Positions 34,901 through 41,880 are shown, counted from the stretch's first letter. The stretch: 64,000 nt of DNA from Massiliimalia sp964370215 (GCA_964370215.1 CAYJIM010000007.1:1-64000); one strand, 5' to 3'. Numbers and translations: made by a program. Notes: generated from the sequence alone by a model not told the origin.

Positions 34901-35547
34901 CCATGATCTTGAAGTTCTATAAAAAAGTTCTCTTTTCCAAAAATTTCTTGGTATTCTTTTATGTATTCTTCAGCTTGTTCATGTTGCCCGTTTAATAAAA
35001 GCTGAGGAAGTTGTCCTGCCACACAGGCTGTGGTACACACTAACCCACCAGAATATTGGCGTAAGAGCTCTGTGTCAATTCTTGGCTTGTAGTAAAATCC
35101 TTCGGTGTATGAGCGTGAGGTGAGAATACAAAGGTTCTTGTATCCTTCTATGTTTTTTGCAATAAGTATTAAGTGGTAGTATTTGTTACCTTGTTCGGTA
35201 CCAGTTCTTTCAGTTCTTGAACCACCTGCAACATAAAACTCGCAACCAACTAAGGGCTTTATACCTGCTGCATGACATTTTTGCTCAAAACGAAGGGAGC
35301 CAAACATATTACCGTGGTCGGTTAGGGCAAGGGCAGAGAAACCGAGTTCTTTGGCTCGGCCAATTAAATCATCGAGGCGAGAAGATGAGTCTAAAAGAGA
35401 ATAGTCTGAGTGTACATGTAGATGGACAAAATCACTCTTTTTTTCACTTGATATTTGAGTGCTTGGCTCTTCTTGGGTAGTTTCCTCTACGACTTCTTCG
35501 TCTTCTTCAATATAGTCTTCCATTTCTTCGATCATGTCATCAGCCAT
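31975..35547 (-). CDS. dnaE: DNA polymerase III subunit alpha
   Basis: This is the replicative polymerase, 1190 residues from ATG 35547 (AGGGG ribosome site 7 nt upstream). The PHP domain starts at FVHLHVHSDYSLLD (about residue 40). The polymerase core has GPGRGSGAGSLVAYA, the catalytic-aspartate motif PDFDIDL and KMDYLGLKTLT, followed by the tandem helix-hairpin-helix region (GYGFNKSHAAAYS onward) and a C-terminal OB fold (IILGTIRDLRPIMTKKGKPM). Before the PHP domain there is a strongly acidic leader of about 35 residues (Glu/Asp-rich) absent from E. coli DnaE. The longer open frame to 35598 would start inside the promoter and was rejected. Confidence 0.96.
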   Translation of the reverse strand: MADDMIEEMEDYIEEDEEVVEETTQEEPSTQISSEKKSDFVHLHVHSDYSLLDSSSRLDDLIGRAKELGFSALALTDHGNMFGSLRFEQKCHAAGIKPLVGCEFYVAGGSRTERTGTEQGNKYYHLILIAKNIEGYKNLCILTSRSYTEGFYYKPRIDTELLRQYSGGLVCTTACVAGQLPQLLLNGQHEQAEEYIKEYQEIFGKENFFIELQDHGLDIQRRVAQPLIDIAQKMNVPMIVTNDAHYVRREDWEAHDVLLCVGTKKLRSDVDRMRYDGKEFYLKSEEEMRKLFPQYPEMITNTKRIADMCDLHIPQYKTEELKDCLPVYQVPDGFSSQEEYVRHLVFEGINKRYKAITDEIRERANYELEIIFQMGFAGYFLIVWDFIHWAKTHDVPVGPGRGSGAGSLVAYAMEITDIDPFRFKLIFERFLNPERVSMPDFDIDLCYEGRQSVIEYTREKYGDPQVGHIVTFGTLKAKAVIKDVGRVLNIPLNEVNMITKLIPEGPKVKLKNAFEPPNPDHPDYGQLIPYRDNPAYKELFDFALKLENVNRNTSLHASGIVIGRSELPDWGPLYKDGKTQKVAVQYTMDIIEPCGLVKMDYLGLKTLTLIKHAEHIIRKREGFENFSTKEQSEEDEKTYDLFCAGKSAAVFQFESAGMQKVLKQAQPRKLDELIALNALYRPGPMAYIDQFVEGKFKPETIKYKDPCLKDILEETYGVMVYQEQVMQVAQRIGGYSLGGADELRRAMGKKKAEEMAKQWTKFCEGALKNGFTEEKAKEIFDDMAMFAGYGFNKSHAAAYSVLAYQTAYLKANFPAEFIAANLTNEISSTDKLPVYIEEGHSMGLTIDPPDVNRSSKVFDVVDGTIVYGLTGIKGLGEAAAEEIIGQREKGGSFVSFMDFLERVDLHTVNKRAIDVLIRTGAYDKLGQNRPTLLSNMERAVDYVSNIKNDKANGQVSLFGDVGETEYAPFVFEQIEDWPHLEKLRIEKELIGFYISGHPLDTYQNIIDRSVTLTSKTATMATPEKPYIILGTIRDLRPIMTKKGKPMAFAKLEDTDGVFDITFFPKVWELTRSKIADDVVLALSGKVDLSRGDPSFLVDEVLDIASLKAKSFKEVHVLLSVSSMNSTKAASLTQLQDFLENVEGNCTLMMHVTNLGKNYTIMPNRMASVPSDNDFIQTLLDNPIVENVWLE

Positions 35548-35569
35548 TTGTAACCCCTGTGTGCTATGT

Positions 35570-35598
35570 ATTATACTTCTAATGAGTAAAAAAATCAA
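35570..35598 (-). promoter_or_regulatory. Promoter of dnaE
   Basis: Minus strand TTGATT (35598-35593), 17-bp spacer, perfect TATAAT (35575-35570). The start near 35563 leaves a very short leader carrying the ribosome site. Confidence 0.75.
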
Positions 35599-35669
35599 TT
35601 TGTTGAGGGCGGAATTTTACCGTAAATGAACAAAAATTCTAACCATGACACACTTTGTCAGCTTTTCTG

Positions 35670-35678
35670 TGGTATACT
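35670..35678 (+). promoter_or_regulatory. Orphan extended -10 upstream of the GyrI-like gene
   Basis: TGGTATACT forms a good extended -10 about 135 bp before the gene and about 110 bp before a second extended -10. It could give a long leader or a small RNA. No convincing ORF lies between. Confidence 0.35.
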
Positions 35679-35782
35679 ATTTACGTGGACAGGAACTACA
35701 ACGCTTGGAAGTTATTGTGTTTCTGCAACATCGAGCCACTATGACTGGGCAACGAAAAAAATTAAAAAACATACAAAATCTA

Positions 35783-35791
35783 TGGTATAAT
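35783..35791 (+). promoter_or_regulatory. Extended -10 promoter of the GyrI-like gene
   Basis: TGGTATAAT (TATAAT 35786-35791) lies 20 bp before the ATG. AGAGGA follows as ribosome site. Confidence 0.55.
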
Positions 35792-35811
35792 AAACTAAAG
35801 AGGATAAGCCT

Positions 35812-36441
35812 ATGCCGTTTGATTATAAGAAAGAATATAAAGACTTATACATGCCAAAAGAAACACCTTCAATTGTGAATGTGCCACCAATGAATTATCT
35901 TGCAGTGCGTGGAAAGGGAAACCCTAATACAGAAGGTGGGGAGTATAAACAAAGCATAGAACTGTTGTACGGCATAGCGTATACCTTAAAAATGAGTTAT
36001 AAGGGTGACTACAAAATAGACGGTTTTTTTGAGTACGTGGTACCACCTTTAGAAGGTTTTTGGTGGCAAGAGGGAATAAAAGGATACGACAATACTAAAA
36101 AGGATGAGCTTTGTTTTATTTCTGTCATTCGTCTTCCCGATTTTATAACAAAAAAAGACTTTGATTGGGCAATTGAAACTGCAACAAAAAAGAAAAAGCA
36201 AGATTACTCTAAAGTAGAGTTTTTTACATATAATGAAGGCCTTTGTGTGCAATGTATGCACGTGGGACCATTCGATGATGAACCTGTAACAACTGCTAAA
36301 ATGGCTGAGTTTGCAAAAGAACAAGGCTACGAAATTAACTTAAGCGATTCGAGAATGCACCACGAAATATATTTGAGTGACCCACGAAAGGTTGAGCAAA
36401 GTAAGCTAAAAACGGTTATCCGTCACCCAATACGTAATTGA
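35812..36441 (+). CDS. GyrI-like small-molecule-binding domain protein
   Basis: This 209-residue cytosolic protein matches stand-alone GyrI-like/AraC_E_bind proteins. Conserved phrases are YKKEYKDLYMPKETPSIVNV at the start, FLAVRGKG-like MNYLAVRGKGNPN, the central YKQSIELLYGIAYTLKMSYK, YVVPPLEGFWW, and QCMHVGPFDDEP. The fold is the one used by BmrR-type regulators and SbmC/GyrI to bind lipophilic cations or protein partners. Some members with this architecture hydrolyse toxic compounds. No DNA-binding domain is attached. It sits alone between dnaE and a GNAT gene, each with its own promoter. Confidence 0.8.
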   Translation: MPFDYKKEYKDLYMPKETPSIVNVPPMNYLAVRGKGNPNTEGGEYKQSIELLYGIAYTLKMSYKGDYKIDGFFEYVVPPLEGFWWQEGIKGYDNTKKDELCFISVIRLPDFITKKDFDWAIETATKKKKQDYSKVEFFTYNEGLCVQCMHVGPFDDEPVTTAKMAEFAKEQGYEINLSDSRMHHEIYLSDPRKVEQSKLKTVIRHPIRN

Positions 36442-36469
36442 TATAGTTCACATTTTATAAACGTAGAAT

Positions 36470-36498
36470 TACACAAAATTAAAAAAATATGATATACT
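36470..36498 (+). promoter_or_regulatory. Possible promoter of the GNAT gene
   Basis: TACACA (36470-36475), 17 bp, TATACT (36493-36498). Confidence 0.4.
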
Positions 36499-36547
36499 AA
36501 TAGTATTATACTATGTTCGTAGAAAAATAATGACAACAGGAGCAATT

Positions 36548-37129
36548 ATGATTTACAACTTTTTTTTACCAAAGGAAATGCACTCTAAAGCAGTTGAAAT
36601 TTTTTCACAAGCATTTCAAAATAAGTATGGTACCATTTTTAAAACAGAAAATGAGTTTAAGAAATTTATTTCAATATTAATTCTACAAAAGAAAATGATT
36701 TATGCATATAAAGATGGTATCCTATACGGGCTACTTATCTATTCAAGTAAAGAATCAAAAACACATACTACACCTAAAAATATGATACAAACATTTGGTT
36801 TTTTTAGAGGAATGAAGAGGTTTGTAAAATTAGCTCCGTTCCATGAAAAAATTCATAAAGGTGAAATGCACCTTGATTTTATGTGTGTTTCCGAAGAAGC
36901 TCGAGGCAGAGGCATTGGGACCTTGCTTATGCAAGAAGCTATTGAAATAGCACAGCGAGAAAAATATAAAGAACTCACGTTAGCTGTAATTGATACAAAC
37001 GAGCAAGCAAAAAAACTATATGAAACACTTGGCTTTAAGACTTTAAAAAAAGTAGAGACAACACCTCTTAATAAATTATATCACTGGGATTATAAAACAG
37101 TGTATAGCATGGTAAAAAAAATAGACTAA
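36548..37129 (+). CDS. GNAT family N-acetyltransferase
   Basis: From ATG 36548 (AGGAG 5 nt upstream; the ATG at 36530 lacks a ribosome site) the product is 193 residues. The C-terminal half has the GNAT core: HLDFMCVSEEARGRGIGTLL with the acetyl-CoA pyrophosphate-binding RGRGIG, then ELTLAVIDTNEQAKKLYETLGF. The N-terminal half is divergent, so the substrate cannot be predicted. It transfers an acetyl group from acetyl-CoA to an amine of a small molecule or protein. It appears monocistronic; 160 bp without a gene or clear terminator separate it from the convergent AraC-type regulator. Confidence 0.85.
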   Translation: MIYNFFLPKEMHSKAVEIFSQAFQNKYGTIFKTENEFKKFISILILQKKMIYAYKDGILYGLLIYSSKESKTHTTPKNMIQTFGFFRGMKRFVKLAPFHEKIHKGEMHLDFMCVSEEARGRGIGTLLMQEAIEIAQREKYKELTLAVIDTNEQAKKLYETLGFKTLKKVETTPLNKLYHWDYKTVYSMVKKID

Positions 37130-37290
37130 GATTAAAATTTTTGTTTAGCTTTTTTAAGTGTTCGGTTTTTTTATTGATACTCGGGTAGTTACCTATTTCT
37201 TGTTTTGTATAATATGCTATGCTGTTAACTCAAAATCTATATTCTCATAATTTTTCAATTCTGAAAAAATACTAATGCTACTAAGTCTTC

Positions 37291-38160
37291 TCACGTTTTC
37301 CTATACTCTGAAGGTGTAAGTCCATATACTTCCTTAAAGCTTTTGGAAAAATAGCTCATTTCAGAAAAACCACATCCAAAACCTATGTCAATAATTGCAA
37401 GGGAGGATACTTTTAATAAAATTGCTGCTTGTTCAATTCGGTGTTTTTTTAAGTATTTTATGGGAGAACTATTTAAAACCGTCTTAAAGCAGCGTAAGGC
37501 TTCACTTTCTTTTACATGTGCATAGCTTGCAATATCGAGAAGTGTGATATCATTTTTATAGTTCTCATGAATAAATGACATCATTTTTTTACAGCGCTTT
37601 AATGCTCGCAATTGTTTTGCATCATTACTTACGGGTTTATTTTCTGATGATTGGATTATTGATAGTAATACTGAACTCAATTTTTCTCTCACGGCAAACT
37701 CATATGCAAAATCTTTTTTTACAAATTCATTATATGCTTCTAATAGTAAAATGCAATTATTTCCTTGTAAGAGTAAAGTGTTTTGGCTTGCTTCTTGTAA
37801 TAAAGCATGGAAATACCCTTGATACAAAATACTTTTTTGTTCGCCATAGATAAAACTAGCATGAAAGACAAAAGACTTTATAATACAATCAGTATTGTTA
37901 AAAGCCTCACAAGAGTGAAGGCGTCCGGTGTTAATAAACATGCCGTCCCCTTCTTTTAGTATATAATGTTGAAGCTCTATTATAAGCTTAAGCTCTCCTT
38001 TTATTACAACAATGAGTTCTAACTCCTCATGCCAGTGATAAGGAACTGGGTTAAGCTTTAGATAATCATTATATATTGCTACAGGAAGCTCTTTTGAGCC
38101 TTGTATATTAGTTTCTCTTTTTGTATTGTCGAGAATAATTTCACACTCTAATTCTTTCAC
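37291..38160 (-). CDS. AraC family transcriptional regulator
   Basis: This 289-residue protein has an N-terminal cupin domain (about residues 30-110, with VPYHWHEELELIVVIKGEL and LKEGDGMFINTGRLHSC) that should bind a small ligand, often a sugar. The C-terminal double helix-turn-helix AraC domain (about 185-289) has ITLLDIASYAHVKESEALRC and IIDIGFGCGFSEMSYFSKSF, ending FKEVYGLTPSEYRK. The start codon is GTG at 38160 behind AGAGGTG. It is divergent from the MFS-microORF-VOC operon, which it very likely controls. Two direct repeats at 21-bp spacing in the shared 105-bp gap are candidate binding sites. Confidence 0.9.
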   Translation of the reverse strand: MKELECEIILDNTKRETNIQGSKELPVAIYNDYLKLNPVPYHWHEELELIVVIKGELKLIIELQHYILKEGDGMFINTGRLHSCEAFNNTDCIIKSFVFHASFIYGEQKSILYQGYFHALLQEASQNTLLLQGNNCILLLEAYNEFVKKDFAYEFAVREKLSSVLLSIIQSSENKPVSNDAKQLRALKRCKKMMSFIHENYKNDITLLDIASYAHVKESEALRCFKTVLNSSPIKYLKKHRIEQAAILLKVSSLAIIDIGFGCGFSEMSYFSKSFKEVYGLTPSEYRKT

Positions 38161-38184
38161 AAAACACCTCTTTTGGCGTAAATA

Positions 38185-38213
38185 TCATAGAATTAAACGT
38201 ATTTTTCATAGAA
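38185..38213. promoter_or_regulatory. Candidate AraC-type operator (direct repeat)
   Basis: TCATAGAA occurs at 38185-38192 and again at 38206-38213, exactly 21 bp apart, on the same face of the helix. The second copy covers the expected -35 position of the MFS promoter, typical of class II activation by AraC-family proteins. Confidence 0.5.
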
Positions 38214-38231
38214 ATACACATTTAATAACGA

Positions 38232-38237
38232 TATAAT
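38232..38237 (+). promoter_or_regulatory. -10 box of the MFS operon
   Basis: Perfect TATAAT with no usable -35 (TAGAAA at 17 bp), consistent with a promoter that needs an activator. Confidence 0.5.
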
Positions 38238-38265
38238 TATATAAAAAATATATCGGAGGTGCAAC

Positions 38266-39450
38266 ATGATTAGTCTTCTTTTAGCACTTATTTACATTGC
38301 TTTTATTAGTTTGGGTTTACCAGATGCGGTGCTTGGAGCTGCTTGGCCACTCATAAGTGACGTTTTTTTAGTTCCTGTTTCAAGCATGGGTATTGTAACT
38401 ATTATTATTTCAGCCGGAACAGTAATTTCTAGTCTTAATAGTGATCGTCTAATTAGCAAAATGGGGGTGCATAAGGTTACATCTTTTAGTGTTTTACTTA
38501 CTGCTATTTCTTTATTTGGCTTTTCAACAAGTCCTTCCTTTTTTATTTTGTGTTTATGGGCAATTCCGTATGGCTTAGGCGCCGGTAGTGTTGATACCGC
38601 ATTAAACAATTTTGTTGCTGTGCACTATGAAAGTAAACACATGAGTTGGTTACATTGTATGTGGGGTATAGGTGCAACCTTAGGCCCTTCTATTATGGGA
38701 ATGGCTTTGACTGGTGGTTATAACTTCCGCATGGGGTACAGCGTTCTTTTTGCAATACAAATTATACTTTCTGCAATACTATTTATAAGTAGCCCAATTT
38801 GGAAAACCAAGACTTTAGCGTCTCTCACAACAGAAGAAAAAAATGAAAAGCGTACGCTCAGTATAAAAGAAATATTTAGTATCAAAGGGGTACCACAAAT
38901 AGTTATTGCCTTTTTTTGCTTTTGTGCTATTGAGCATACTACCGGACTTTGGGCAAGTAGCTATTTAGTGTTTAATCGAGGCGTAAAGCCAGAAGTTGCA
39001 GCTGGGTTTGGTGCTCTTTTCTATTTCGGTATTACAATTGGAAGAGGGATTTGTGGTTTTATTGCTATGAAGTTTAATGATAAGCAAATGATTAGGGTTG
39101 GTTCCTTTCTTATGGCCTTGGGGCTATCTATATTGTTCATTCCAGCAAATGAAAAAATTGCATTTGTTGGGTTGGCCTTAGTTGGAGTAGGTTCTGCTCC
39201 TGTTTTCCCCTGTATAATACATTCAACGCCACTCAATTTTGGTGTTAAAAACTCACAAGCTATAACAGGTGTTGAGATGGCTTGTGCGTATACTGGGACA
39301 CTGACTATGCCTGCATTGTTTGGTGTTATAGGAAGAACAATAAGTTTTAATACGTATCCAATATTTATTGGAATACTATTAATTCTTATGATTGTTATGT
39401 ATGAGCTAATGTTAAAGAGAGTACATGGAGGAAAGAAAAATGAAAATTAA
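38266..39450 (+). CDS. Major facilitator superfamily transporter
   Basis: This 394-residue permease has about 12 hydrophobic helices and a short central cytoplasmic loop (LASLTTEEKNEKRTLSIKE, about residues 185-203). The N-terminal layout LGLPDAVLGAAWPLI and the GSVDTALNNFVAVHY segment in helix 4/5 resemble the fucose-permease-like (FGHS) MFS group, which carries sugars. The substrate is not certain. The ribosome site GGAGGTG lies 6 nt before the ATG. It is the first gene of an operon with a 38-residue ORF (11-nt overlap) and a VOC protein, opposite an AraC regulator with a cupin ligand domain. This suggests inducible uptake of a small molecule. Confidence 0.87.
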   Translation: MISLLLALIYIAFISLGLPDAVLGAAWPLISDVFLVPVSSMGIVTIIISAGTVISSLNSDRLISKMGVHKVTSFSVLLTAISLFGFSTSPSFFILCLWAIPYGLGAGSVDTALNNFVAVHYESKHMSWLHCMWGIGATLGPSIMGMALTGGYNFRMGYSVLFAIQIILSAILFISSPIWKTKTLASLTTEEKNEKRTLSIKEIFSIKGVPQIVIAFFCFCAIEHTTGLWASSYLVFNRGVKPEVAAGFGALFYFGITIGRGICGFIAMKFNDKQMIRVGSFLMALGLSILFIPANEKIAFVGLALVGVGSAPVFPCIIHSTPLNFGVKNSQAITGVEMACAYTGTLTMPALFGVIGRTISFNTYPIFIGILLILMIVMYELMLKRVHGGKKNEN

Positions 39451-39556
39451 AACAAGTAAAACAATTACCTGTATTACACAAAAAGGCAAAAAAAACAAAA
39501 AGAAAGAAATCATTTTCAAATTACCAAATATACATATTGGTGGTGGTAAAAAGTGA
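39440..39556 (+). CDS. Lysine-rich 38-residue microprotein between MFS and VOC genes
   Basis: This small frame runs from ATG 39440 to TGA 39554-39556. It starts inside the last codons of the MFS gene behind a textbook ribosome site (GGAGG at 39427-39431, 8 nt upstream), and its stop overlaps the GTG start of the VOC gene in a GTGA junction. The product begins MKIKTSKTITCITQKG, has a KKNKKKE cluster and ends IHIGGGKK. About a third of the residues are lysine, and it has one cysteine and no membrane segment. The final GGTGGTGG doubles as the ribosome site of the VOC gene. It may be a real microprotein or a coupling ORF that feeds ribosomes to the VOC start. Confidence 0.5.
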   Translation: MKIKTSKTITCITQKGKKNKKKEIIFKLPNIHIGGGKK

Positions 39557-39936
39557 ACATAGAACATGTAGCCCTTTATGTAAACGACTTGGAAAAAATG
39601 CGAAATTTTTATGAAACATATTTCGGGGCAAAAAGCACTGTTTTATATCACAACAAAAAAACAAACTTTAGATCGTACTTTTTAAGTTTTGAAAATGGAT
39701 GTCGTCTTGAAATAATGAATGCTCCAAATTTAGAAGAAAAAAAGGAGCCTAATGTACGTCTTGGGTACATTCATTTAGCCTTTAGTACAGGAAGCAAAGA
39801 AAAGGTTCTTGAACTTACCGAAAAACTTAGGACAGATGGATTTATAGTAACAAGTGAACCAAGAACAACAGGTGATGGCTATTTTGAATCATGTGTTTTA
39901 GATTATGAATCCAATGTAATTGAAATAACAATCTAA
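39553..39936 (+). CDS. VOC superfamily (glyoxalase/dioxygenase-fold) protein
   Basis: This 127-residue protein is a single VOC module with two beta-alpha-beta-beta-beta units. Metal-ligand positions of the glyoxalase type are present: His5 (MNIEHVALYV), Glu53 (CRLEIMN), His74 (YIHLAF) and Glu124 (NVIEIT). It may be a lactoylglutathione-lyase-like enzyme or another metal-dependent isomerase or lyase. The GTG start at 39553 overlaps the stop of the upstream microORF, and a GGTGGTGG stretch serves as ribosome site. Operon context with an MFS permease under an AraC regulator suggests that it acts on the imported compound. Confidence 0.85.
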   Translation: MNIEHVALYVNDLEKMRNFYETYFGAKSTVLYHNKKTNFRSYFLSFENGCRLEIMNAPNLEEKKEPNVRLGYIHLAFSTGSKEKVLELTEKLRTDGFIVTSEPRTTGDGYFESCVLDYESNVIEITI

Positions 39937-39947
39937 GTTCTTTTTGC

Positions 39948-39976
39948 TTGACAAATCTTAAATCTAGGCGTACACT
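39948..39976 (+). promoter_or_regulatory. Promoter of the cytochrome b5-like gene
   Basis: Consensus TTGACA (39948-39953), 17-bp spacer, TACACT (39971-39976). Start near 39983. Confidence 0.7.
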
Positions 39977-39996
39977 TAATGTAGGTGTATGCCTAG
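39964..39996. promoter_or_regulatory. Large dyad operator over the -10 box
   Basis: CTAGGCGTACAC (39964-39975) and GTGTATGCCTAG (39985-39996) are 12-bp arms with one mismatch around a 9-bp centre. The dyad covers the -10 and the start site and is not followed by a T-run, so it reads as a repressor site rather than a terminator. Confidence 0.5.
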
Positions 39997-40050
39997 GCAT
40001 TGTATATGTCAATTACAACAAAAGAGTGTTTACACTCGATAGGATTTAAA

Positions 40051-40350
40051 ATGAAAAAGATTGTTTTTGTATTGGTGCTATTATTTAGTGTTCTTGGTTA
40101 TGTTGGAGCTGTAGAAGCACAAGAAGAGTTTACTCTTCAAGAGCTCTCTGAGTACAATGGAAAAAATGGGAATCCTGCGTATATTGCATATGATGGCGTG
40201 GTGTACGATGTGAGTAATCATCCAAGATGGAAGTCAGGTACACATAATGGACAAAAAGCTGGTACAGATATTACTGATGCTATAAAAAGAGCTCCTCATG
40301 GCGCAAGTAAAATTAAAGGTTTACCAGTTGTGGGGCAACTCGTAAAATAA
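40051..40350 (+). CDS. Exported cytochrome b5-like heme-binding domain protein
   Basis: From ATG 40051 (AGGA 7 nt upstream) the product is 99 residues with a signal peptide (MKKIVFVLVLLFSVLGYVGAVEA). The mature 75 residues form one cytochrome b5-like domain: FTLQELSEYNGKNGNPAYIAYDGVVYDVS, then NHPRWKSGTHNGQKAGTDIT and APHGASKIKGLPVVG. The histidines in NHPRW and APHG are the likely heme ligands, as in the bacterial 'predicted heme/steroid-binding' group. It probably resides in the periplasm as an electron carrier or heme binder. A small GAGTG/CACTC hairpin (40024-40037) precedes the ribosome site. It has its own regulated promoter and terminator. Confidence 0.82.
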   Translation: MKKIVFVLVLLFSVLGYVGAVEAQEEFTLQELSEYNGKNGNPAYIAYDGVVYDVSNHPRWKSGTHNGQKAGTDITDAIKRAPHGASKIKGLPVVGQLVK

Positions 40351-40367
40351 AGTAATGCATAAATTCT

Positions 40368-40401
40368 AAAAAACTGATTTCTTAGAAATCAGTTTTTTTT
40401 T
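40368..40401 (+). terminator. Intrinsic terminator of the cytochrome b5-like gene
   Basis: AAAACTGATTTC, loop TTA, GAAATCAG and nine T. Confidence 0.92.
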
Positions 40402-40420
40402 GTTTGAAAAAAAAAGGTTC

Positions 40421-40431
40421 TGTGGTATACT
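40421..40431 (+). promoter_or_regulatory. Extended -10 promoter of the APC permease gene
   Basis: TGTGGTATACT, identical over 11 bases to the trpR promoter and to the orphan -10 at 35668-35678. Confidence 0.5.
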
Positions 40432-40492
40432 ATTAAAAGAGTAGGCATTAAAGGTTTGCATAAGATTAAATATATTTTTTAGGGAATAGAGT

Positions 40493-41839
40493 GTGATACA
40501 AAATAATTTACAAAAAAAATTTGGGTTTATAACTGCCATAGCAATGGTTATTGGTATTGTTATTGGAAGCGGTGTGTTTTTTAAAGCTGAAAAAGTGCTT
40601 GTTGCTACAAATGGAAATCTTCTGCTTGGGGTATTTGCATGGATAGTTGGAGGCATAATAATGCTTGTTTGTGCATATGTTTTTTCGATACTGGCTACAC
40701 GATATGAAAAAGTAAATGGCATAGTAGACTATGCAGAAGCTGCAGCAGGAAAAACATATGGCTATTATGTTGGATGGTTTATGTCAACAATATATTATCC
40801 TTCTTTAACTGGAATACTTGCATGGGTTTCTGCTAAATATACTGCTGTGTTATTTGGTTTTGAAGATGTAAATACTGGTTCAACAACATTCATGCTTACA
40901 GCACTTTATTTAGTTGCAATGTATGCATTAAATGCATTATCACCAATCTTAGCAGGTAAATTTCAAGTTTCAACAACAATAGTAAAACTAGTTCCGCTAC
41001 TTTCGTTAGCAGTCGTTGGTTTTGTTTCAGGTCTTATAAATGGGCAAATGGTCGAAAACTTTACCCAAGAGATAGTTGTATTAACAAGTAGTAATCCTCT
41101 TTTAACGAGTATCGTTGCAACGGCCTTTGCTTATGAAGGGTGGATTATTGCGACGAGTATAAATGCAGAACTTGTTGATGCAAAAAAAAATCTACCTCGT
41201 GCTTTAGTGGGAGGGGCAATTGTAATTGTGGTCATTTATATTGCGTACTTTATAGGTTTAGCAGGAACAATGCCTACTTCAGAGCTTATGGGCGGTGGTG
41301 AAGAAGCCGTACGGTTAGCCTTTACATATACTTTTGGAAGATTTGGGGGAAGCTTACTCTTGGTTTTCATTGTTATTTCATGCCTTGGTACAACAAATGG
41401 ATTAATGCTCGGTTGTACCCGAGGTTTTTATTCCTTAGCAGTGAGAAATATGGGACCAAAGACAGAGGCTTTATCTCGAGTTGATTCAGTTACTAATATG
41501 CCAACAAATTCTGCAATTCTTGGATTGTTGCTTTGTGAAGCGTATATTTTCATTTGGTATGGAAACTTTGCTGGTTGGTGGCCTATCTTTTTGGATGTAT
41601 CAGAACTTCCAATTGTAACTATGTATGCTTTGTATCTTCCAATCTTTATTTGGGTGATAAAAAATATTAGAGATGCATCATTTTTCTCTAGAGTTATCAT
41701 GCCAGTGCTTGCTCTTATTGGGTCTGTTTTTATGATATATGCCGCCTTTGTTAGTCATGGCATAGCTGTGTATGTGTATCTTGCTTTGTTTGCGGTAGTT
41801 ATGTTTATAGGCTTTTTAGTAAAAGGCAAACGTAGTTAA
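40493..41839 (+). CDS. APC superfamily amino acid permease/antiporter
   Basis: This 448-residue membrane protein has 12 predicted helices. The N-terminal FGFITAIAMVIGIVIGSGVFFKA is the unwound helix 1 motif (GxIxGSGVF) of APC transporters, and helix 6 is marked by ATAFAYEGWIIATSINAEL, with the second substrate-site region. The NAEL-x-DAKKNLPRA segment after helix 6 is typical of LAT/AdiC-like amino acid carriers. It probably moves an amino acid or polyamine by exchange or with a cation. Start is GTG 40493 with AGGGA 7 nt upstream. It is monocistronic and convergent with argC, and no clear terminator was seen in the 41-bp gap. Confidence 0.87.
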   Translation: MIQNNLQKKFGFITAIAMVIGIVIGSGVFFKAEKVLVATNGNLLLGVFAWIVGGIIMLVCAYVFSILATRYEKVNGIVDYAEAAAGKTYGYYVGWFMSTIYYPSLTGILAWVSAKYTAVLFGFEDVNTGSTTFMLTALYLVAMYALNALSPILAGKFQVSTTIVKLVPLLSLAVVGFVSGLINGQMVENFTQEIVVLTSSNPLLTSIVATAFAYEGWIIATSINAELVDAKKNLPRALVGGAIVIVVIYIAYFIGLAGTMPTSELMGGGEEAVRLAFTYTFGRFGGSLLLVFIVISCLGTTNGLMLGCTRGFYSLAVRNMGPKTEALSRVDSVTNMPTNSAILGLLLCEAYIFIWYGNFAGWWPIFLDVSELPIVTMYALYLPIFIWVIKNIRDASFFSRVIMPVLALIGSVFMIYAAFVSHGIAVYVYLALFAVVMFIGFLVKGKRS

Positions 41840-41880
41840 GGATTTTTCATTCAGCATCGAATCGAAGATGCACAGACGTT

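Noticed and set aside
35645..35878. 77-codon frame upstream of the GyrI-like gene
   Set aside because: It has no ribosome site, overlaps the start of the real gene in another frame and has an unremarkable, low-quality composition.
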